Assembly (NCBI GenBank): GCA_027922465.2
Contig: BQMF02000120.1
Span: forward strand, 62,001-126,000
Direction of reading: 5' to 3'
DNA: 64,000 nucleotides
Source: Turritopsis dohrnii
Lineage: Eukaryota > Cnidaria > Hydrozoa > Anthoathecata > Oceaniidae
Shown here: positions 58,757-64,000 of the stretch, one piece after another
Numbering within the stretch: position 1 is the first letter of the stretch
Layout of the letters: every line of letters begins with the position of its first letter
Notes under the pieces: generated by a model
The model's input: the letters and a program-made list of their open reading frames with translations, nothing else
The model's database searches: none
What the model was told of the DNA's origin: nothing
Translations under genes and position numbers: made by a program

Positions 58757-59369
58757 GCAATGTCAATGCAATGTCATCCGTGTTATGCATAAACTGTTTT
58801 ACGACGTAATGATCTACAACCTAATGTAAAATTTTTGCAAGATATCTATAACCGAGTAGCCCATGCACTTATTATAGGAAACAAGCGACTTGTGACTTGT
58901 GAAAATTTTACCGTTATCGCATAAAAATTTCGTTCGTTTAGTTTGTTTATGTTTTCATTCCGCCATTTTTCGGGAGTAAAAAACATGACCAGGGACGCAG
59001 GTTAATTTTTCTTTCGCGAAATATTGTCAACCTTAATAGAAGTAAAAGTTCTGTCAGAAACGTTTTTCTTGATGAAACCATTTAGGTCTTTCACATGATT
59101 TGCTATTTTCAGTGATTCTTTCAGATGAGGTCACTATTTTTCATTTTTTTCCCAATCTTTGGGTTTCCCTGTGCCGTGCAATGTACCACATGCACGATTT
59201 TTCTCGAACGGCAGCATTCTAAGAAGAACATGGCGTGATGGAATCAATATATAAGGTTTGCGGAGTGGGGGTGCGTGGAATCACCCGTTCGCCAGCGAAA
59301 ACATGGAATGCGTGAAAGCCGGATATTCCTTCAACAAATTGAATGCATGAATACGCATATCCATAACTG
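58757..59369. other. Unassigned sequence
   Basis: No gene or clear repeat. Includes TGCAATGTCAATGCAATGTC, a short direct duplication. Confidence 0.4.
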
Positions 59370-59751
59370 AAAGGGCGCTATTTCTTTTTCGCACCCCCCT
59401 CTTAATCTACCTACCTTAGGCCGACTTTTTTTGCGTCAGTAAAATTTTGTGAAAATGGATGAACATGGATTTAACGCAACCTAATTTTAGCAAATTACCC
59501 CTTAATTACGGAGAATTGCCAGTAGGTAAAATAAAAGTTTTGCTAAAGTTAAATTTTCCGCAACTTAAATTTAGCGAAAATATGCTCATTCGATGCAAAA
59601 ACAGTCGGCCTAAGGTATCTGCCATATTTTTTTACTGTGTTGGCTCTTCATGATGGAGATAAAAAATTACCCAAACCCTAACCCTTAACTCAGACCCTAA
59701 AACATCCTGGATGGAGAATGGGGGTGCGAAAAGGAAATAGCACCACTGAAA
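59370..59751. repeat. Nested inverted repeats (MITE within MITE)
   Basis: Outer pair: GAAAGGGCGCTATTTCTTTT...CGCACCCCCC at the left and GGGGGTGCGAAAAGGAAATA...CCACTGAAAG at the right. Inner pair: TACCTTAGGCCGAC (59410) and GTCGGCCTAAGGTA (about 59607-59620). Between inner repeat and right outer arm lies ACCCTAACCCTTAAC, similar to telomere repeat. No coding content. Confidence 0.7.
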
Positions 59752-59801
59752 GAATATATATATGTAATTTTTGTTAGTTTTCTTGATATTGTATCCTATC
59801 A

Positions 59802-62800
59802 ATGTATCCTATCAATGTAATGTACATTTTAGTTATATTGCGATTCAAAGACCTTATTTTCCTGTTAATGCTAAAGTCGACTGCCTTAGAGAATTTCTTA
59901 TGTCCAGTTTGTGAAAGGCTAGTCCCAGATAACTGTAACGCCATCTTCTGTGAAAACTGCTGTCAATGGTTTCACAAAAAATGCAGCCAACTAAGTACCA
60001 GTGATTTCGATGCTCTAGCAAATTCAGACAACTCTTGGCTTTGCAGACCCTGCATTGCTGATATTTTCCCTTTCCAGAAATCCAATTATGAAACTGCTGA
60101 ATCCCATTCTCGTATTGACCTCCAAGACTTCAAATCATTATTTTCTGACCTCAACTCCCTTAACAATTCTAACTCTTTTGACGACCTTACAATTCAAAAC
60201 CTAAACTGTAAGTACTATGATTGTGATGAATTCCTTATGATCAAGAACAAATCTAAATCTTTCTCTGCTTTTCATCTTAATATCGCATCACTCAACCTAC
60301 ACTATGATGACCTCTATGCACTCCTGGCTCGCCTAAATCATCAGTTTGGTATAATTGCCATTACTGAAACAAGAATCAAATCTAAGTCTCCTCCCCTCTG
60401 TCTTGAATTACCTAATTATTCCATCGAGCACACTCCTACCGAGTCATCGGCAGGTGGGACTCTCCTGTATATCTCCAATAAATTTTCTTATAAACCTCGG
60501 CACGACTTATCAAGCCTATTATACAAACCAAAATTTCTGGAATCTACGTTCATTGAAATCCCTCAAAACAGACGAGGTAATCTTTTGATTGCCTCAGTAT
60601 ATCGCCACCCTTCAATGCTTATTGAAGAGTTTAACAATGACTACGTAATTCCTCTCCTTGAAAAAACTAGCAGAGAGAAAAAAACTTTAATTTTGCTTGG
60701 TGACTTTAATATTGACTTGCTAAAATCTGACATCTCTCCTTATTCTAATTTTCTTGATACATTAGGCTCTTTCTCTTTCTTTCCTTCTATCCTTCTTCCT
60801 ACTAGAATAACTTCCTCTTCAAAAACTCTCATAGACAATATTTTTATTCCTGCCTCAAACATCAAAACTCTGTCTGGAAACCTCATATTTAACATATCTG
60901 ACCACTTAGCACAGTTTATATTTATCTTCAATGACACTAACTCAATCTCATCTAGCCAACCAGTCTATAAACGTGACTGGACTAAGTTTGATCAAACAAA
61001 TTTTATTCTTGATTATTTTGAGATCGATTGGGATAAAAGACTTAAACTTTCCGTAGGTGATGTTAACACTTCATTTCCCCAGTTTTATGACACAATTTGT
61101 GGTCTTGTTGATCGACATCTCCCCCTCATTAGACTGACAAAAAAACAAACTAAATACTTATCAAAACCATGGATTACCCCAGGAATTAAGAAGTCTATAA
61201 CAACTAGGGATAAACTTCTGAAAAAATTTATCAAAACAACTAATCCAACTTTGAAATCCCAGCTTCACGATGATTATAAACGACATAGAAACCAGATTGT
61301 CTCTCTGTGCAGAATTAGCAAAAAAAAGTATTATTCTGAATATTTTAGGTCCAACCTTAACAACATTAAAAACATATGGATTGGAGTTAAGGAAATAATC
61401 TCTGTAAATTCTTCTCGTCCTTCTAATAATCTTTCCTTGTCTATCAATGGTTCTATTACATCTGATCCCTCTATAGTATGTGATGCTTTCAATAACTATT
61501 TTTCTTCCATAGCTGACACTATAAGGGCCACTATTCCTCCCACCACTAAACACTTCTCTCACTTTCTGAAGCAACCTGGAAAATCCATTGCGAAACTAAA
61601 ATTATCTCTAGTTACTCCTGCAGAAATTACAAAATTAATTTCATCACTTCCAAATAAAAAGGCTAGTGGTCCTTATAGTATTGATATAAACATTCTTAAA
61701 CTCCTCAAACTTGAAATCTGTAATCCCTTGCATAAAATCTTTAATCTTTCCTTTTCTACTGGTGTCTTTCCTACCCTCTTGAAGACCTCTTCAGTCACTC
61801 CAGTTTACAAAAACAAGGGGTCTCCACTGGAAATTTCTAATTATCGTCCCATTTCTCTCCTCTCCAATATCGAAAAACTCCTGGAAAAACTTATGTATTC
61901 TCGCCTTTCTTCTTTTCTTGAACGTCATGAATATCTGTATAAGAGACAGTTTGGTTTCAGAAAAGGGCACTCTACTTCTCATGCCCTTATTAATATCACA
62001 GAGCGCATTCGTAATGCACTTGACAATGGTCAGTTTGGTGTGGGGGTCTTTGTCGATCTCCAGAAGGCTTTCGACACTGTTGATCATGAAATTCTTTGTC
62101 AAAAATTAAACTATTATGGAATTCAAGGTACCACTAACAGATGGTTTAAGTCTTATCTGTCCCATAGAACACAGTTGGTTAAAATTCTTAACCACAAATC
62201 TGATATAAAAACCATAAGGCACGGTGTCCCACAAGGCTCCGTTCTTGGACCTCTTCTTTTCCTAATCTATATTAATGACCTTCATCTTGCTCTTGCTTAC
62301 TCTGATGTCTTTCATTTTGCTGACGATACCAATCTTCTTCTATTTAGCAAGTCATTAAAGTCCCTGAACAAGAAAATAAACATTGATTTAAAACTTCTTT
62401 CTAGCTGGCTTAATGCCAACAAAATCTCTCTGAATGCTAATAAAACTGAGTTTATTCTATTTAAACATAAATCTAAACCACTAAACTTTAATCTTAAAAT
62501 CAAGATTTGTGGGAGGAGACTTCAACCCAGTAAATTCATCAAATATCTTGGAGTGTATCTTGACGAGGATCTCTCTTGGAAAAAACACATTCATGAGCTA
62601 TCAATTAAACTTCGACGAGCCAATTGTGCATTGAGTAAAATCCGCCACTTTATTCCTGAATCTGTCTCTTTATCTGTTTATCATTCTATTTTTTCTTCTC
62701 ATCTTCGTTATGGTTGCCAAGTCTGGGCCTTATTACCTTTTCTTCTTTCAGATCTCACTCTAAACCACTCTTTTCAAAACTTGGCTTGCTTTCCATCTTT

Positions 62801-62807
62801 GATTTAA
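59802..62807 (+). CDS. LINE polyprotein: PHD finger, APE-type endonuclease, reverse transcriptase
   Basis: 1001 codons open from ATG at 59802. Residues 33-86 form a PHD-type finger (CPVC, CENC, WFHKKC, WLCRPC). Residues about 155-370 are the AP-like endonuclease (AFHLN, ITETR with the catalytic Glu, GDFNIDLL, ISDH). Residues about 600-890 are RT (VDLQKAFD 751-758, QGSVLGP 811-817, FADD 839-842), and the thumb begins FIKYLGVYLDEDLSW. Function: nick target DNA and reverse-transcribe the element RNA there. The C-terminal residues after about 975 are out of frame (see the next entry), so the protein is probably defective. PHD + APE + RT in one frame suggests the CR1/L2/Rex group, but I cannot place the clade. 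The first ATG is adopted because no stop separates it from the finger. Confidence 0.88.
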   Translation: MYPINVMYILVILRFKDLIFLLMLKSTALENFLCPVCERLVPDNCNAIFCENCCQWFHKKCSQLSTSDFDALANSDNSWLCRPCIADIFPFQKSNYETAESHSRIDLQDFKSLFSDLNSLNNSNSFDDLTIQNLNCKYYDCDEFLMIKNKSKSFSAFHLNIASLNLHYDDLYALLARLNHQFGIIAITETRIKSKSPPLCLELPNYSIEHTPTESSAGGTLLYISNKFSYKPRHDLSSLLYKPKFLESTFIEIPQNRRGNLLIASVYRHPSMLIEEFNNDYVIPLLEKTSREKKTLILLGDFNIDLLKSDISPYSNFLDTLGSFSFFPSILLPTRITSSSKTLIDNIFIPASNIKTLSGNLIFNISDHLAQFIFIFNDTNSISSSQPVYKRDWTKFDQTNFILDYFEIDWDKRLKLSVGDVNTSFPQFYDTICGLVDRHLPLIRLTKKQTKYLSKPWITPGIKKSITTRDKLLKKFIKTTNPTLKSQLHDDYKRHRNQIVSLCRISKKKYYSEYFRSNLNNIKNIWIGVKEIISVNSSRPSNNLSLSINGSITSDPSIVCDAFNNYFSSIADTIRATIPPTTKHFSHFLKQPGKSIAKLKLSLVTPAEITKLISSLPNKKASGPYSIDINILKLLKLEICNPLHKIFNLSFSTGVFPTLLKTSSVTPVYKNKGSPLEISNYRPISLLSNIEKLLEKLMYSRLSSFLERHEYLYKRQFGFRKGHSTSHALINITERIRNALDNGQFGVGVFVDLQKAFDTVDHEILCQKLNYYGIQGTTNRWFKSYLSHRTQLVKILNHKSDIKTIRHGVPQGSVLGPLLFLIYINDLHLALAYSDVFHFADDTNLLLFSKSLKSLNKKINIDLKLLSSWLNANKISLNANKTEFILFKHKSKPLNFNLKIKICGRRLQPSKFIKYLGVYLDEDLSWKKHIHELSIKLRRANCALSKIRHFIPESVSLSVYHSIFSSHLRYGCQVWALLPFLLSDLTLNHSFQNLACFPSLI

Positions 62808-63118
62808 CAATAACTTTAAATATTCTATTCATTCATCAAATTCTTAATCATAGGATTCCTGATCACATTCATAGTGCTTTAAATTTCTACGCTATACCTC
62901 ACAATGTCAATACTAGAAGCAAATCAGCAGGCTCCCTATTTAAACCTAGTGTTAAAACCAAATTGTATGGATTAAACTCATTTACATATCAATCTGTATC
63001 CTGGTGGAATTACTTTCAAACAACTTTTAGCCATCTCGACCTAGCTTCTCTTTCATATAACCAACTTAAAAACCTTCTCACTGACTTCTTTCTTAACAAA
63101 TATGCATCCTGTGATTAA
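62736..63118 (+). pseudogene. Out-of-frame C-terminal tail of the LINE
   Basis: In another frame the sequence continues LFSKLGLLSIFDLTI, HNVNTRSKSAGSL, YGLNSFTYQSVSWWN. These match the usual C-terminal region of CR1/Jockey-like RT proteins. Between QVW (frame 1) and this segment the family normally has about 40 more residues, so a deletion with frame change is likely. Ends with TAA at 63116-63118. Confidence 0.75.
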
Positions 63119-63457
63119 CTTCTCACTACTGGACAACCACTTATATTAATATTATTCTATTATTATTTTTTATTTATTTATTTATTTATTTATTTTTTAT
63201 TTATTTATTTATTTATTATTTATTTTATTTATTTATCTATCTATTTATTTATTTATTTATTTTTTTTTTTTGATTGTATGATTTTGCATTATATTTGTTT
63301 TATTTTCTTGTTTACTAGTATAATTGATTGTTTTGGTGGCCACCCCCTGTGTTTAGATTTATCTATTGGGGTGGTCTCCTGTCACCACTTTATCTTGATG
63401 TAATCACCCTACCATTGTGACAAATAAATGAATATTCTATTCTATTCTATTCTATTC
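63119..63457 (+). mobile_element. LINE 3' UTR with (ATTCT)n tail
   Basis: After the stop lie a long (TTTA)n microsatellite (63160-63270) and a GGTGGCCACCCCC ... GGGGTGGTCTCC imperfect stem. The end is AATAAATGAATATTCTATTCTATTCT, a pentamer tail in place of poly(A). Short 3' microsatellite tails of this kind are usual for CR1/L2-type elements. The full element is therefore about 59.8-63.46 kb. Confidence 0.7.
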
Positions 63458-64000
63458 TTAATTCAAATGTCCAAATACCAAACTGTGCTCCCTTGCCTCG
63501 TTTTGATGTGGTAATTTGATGAATATTATCAGAAATTGGCCCATTAGTAATTTTCAGTTATGAATAACATAATACTAAGTAATGTCACAATATAAAAAAT
63601 CAAAACAAAGTCGAATTTGATAATCTGATAATGTGTATTCAAGTATTCGATTTTGTCAATGTGGGATGGAGATAGAAAAGAGAAGGAAAACAAAATGCTT
63701 CATGAATCAATCATTTCCTATTCTTTTGTGCACTGCATAAGTACAGATTCAAAAAATTTCTGACAGTCATAGTGGCAAAAAGAGCATGAATAAAGATGAC
63801 CTATTCTAAAAAACCCAGCATTTTCAAAAGCATAAAGAAGCACTAGGAAGTAAACCAACAAGAAATACATAACAGGCATCTTCTAAACTTTGCCAGAATG
63901 TTCAGGTAACTTAACCCCAACTTTAAATGTCAATCAACAAAATTCAATTTATATACATTCTTGATTCTTGAATCTGTCCATGTTTCTTTCAAGTGAATGA
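63458..64000. other. Unassigned sequence
   Basis: About 540 bp of AT-rich flank without a recognisable feature. Confidence 0.4.

Noticed and set aside
63150..63270. TTTA-rich tract as a separate AT-rich regulatory region
   Set aside because: It falls between the LINE stop codon and its pentamer tail, so it is best read as part of the LINE 3' UTR.
1..64000. tRNA, rRNA or other structured RNA genes
   Set aside because: I looked for tRNA box A/B patterns and rRNA-like stretches by eye and found none I could support. A tRNAscan or Infernal run would be decisive.

Overview
This window looks like AT-rich nuclear DNA from an animal. The reasons are spliced genes with GT-AG introns, a ZFAND5/6-type A20/AN1 zinc-finger gene, TRIM-like RING/B-box genes, and a dense mix of eukaryotic transposons (non-LTR retrotransposons, Helitrons, hAT, a Mutator-like long-TIR element, MITEs). 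Short TTAGGG tracts fit a metazoan telomere repeat. A cnidarian or another early-branching animal is my best guess, because the 868-codon reverse transcriptase resembles a family I associate with coral and anemone genomes. That assignment is inference.

Layout. (1) 1-5.2 kb: a pogo-like repeat fragment, then a complete three-exon A20/AN1 gene (2973-4727). (2) 5.2-10 kb: mostly noncoding, with a small hairpin repeat and a decayed LINE reverse-transcriptase fragment near 8 kb. (3) 10-42.2 kb: three tandem copies, about 9 kb apart before insertions, of a segment carrying a five-exon gene. The gene encodes RING - B-boxes - coiled coil - short linker - C-terminal ankyrin repeats. Copy A (10205-13894) is broken; copies B (19101-22429) and C (28288-31420) are each intact at 706 codons. 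Copy C's 3' half is swollen by a hAT element, a long-TIR Mutator-like element with a 9-bp target duplication, and a Helentron/HINE-like element with a 128/129-bp satellite core. (4) 42.2-46.0 kb: three tandem units of about 1.2 kb, each ending in a hairpin. (5) 46.28-58.70 kb: five Helitrons, four of them abutting head to tail (CTAG joined to TC). One contains a 5'-truncated LINE inserted with a 15-bp target duplication and a 62-base poly(A) tail. (6) 58.7-64 kb: nested inverted repeats and a LINE with PHD finger, endonuclease and reverse transcriptase that is nearly intact.

How it fits together: the host genes are the A20/AN1 protein (in known animals a ubiquitin-linked regulator of NF-kB and proteasome function) and the tandem TRIM-like E3 ligase candidates whose ankyrin array would replace the usual TRIM recognition domain. 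The ankyrin part is built of near-identical 99-bp units that differ in number between copies, and one stretch is identical between B and C. This looks like a young, rapidly reshaped recognition-type gene cluster in a transposon-rich setting. The duplicated units act as internal empty-site controls, so several insertion boundaries can be read directly.
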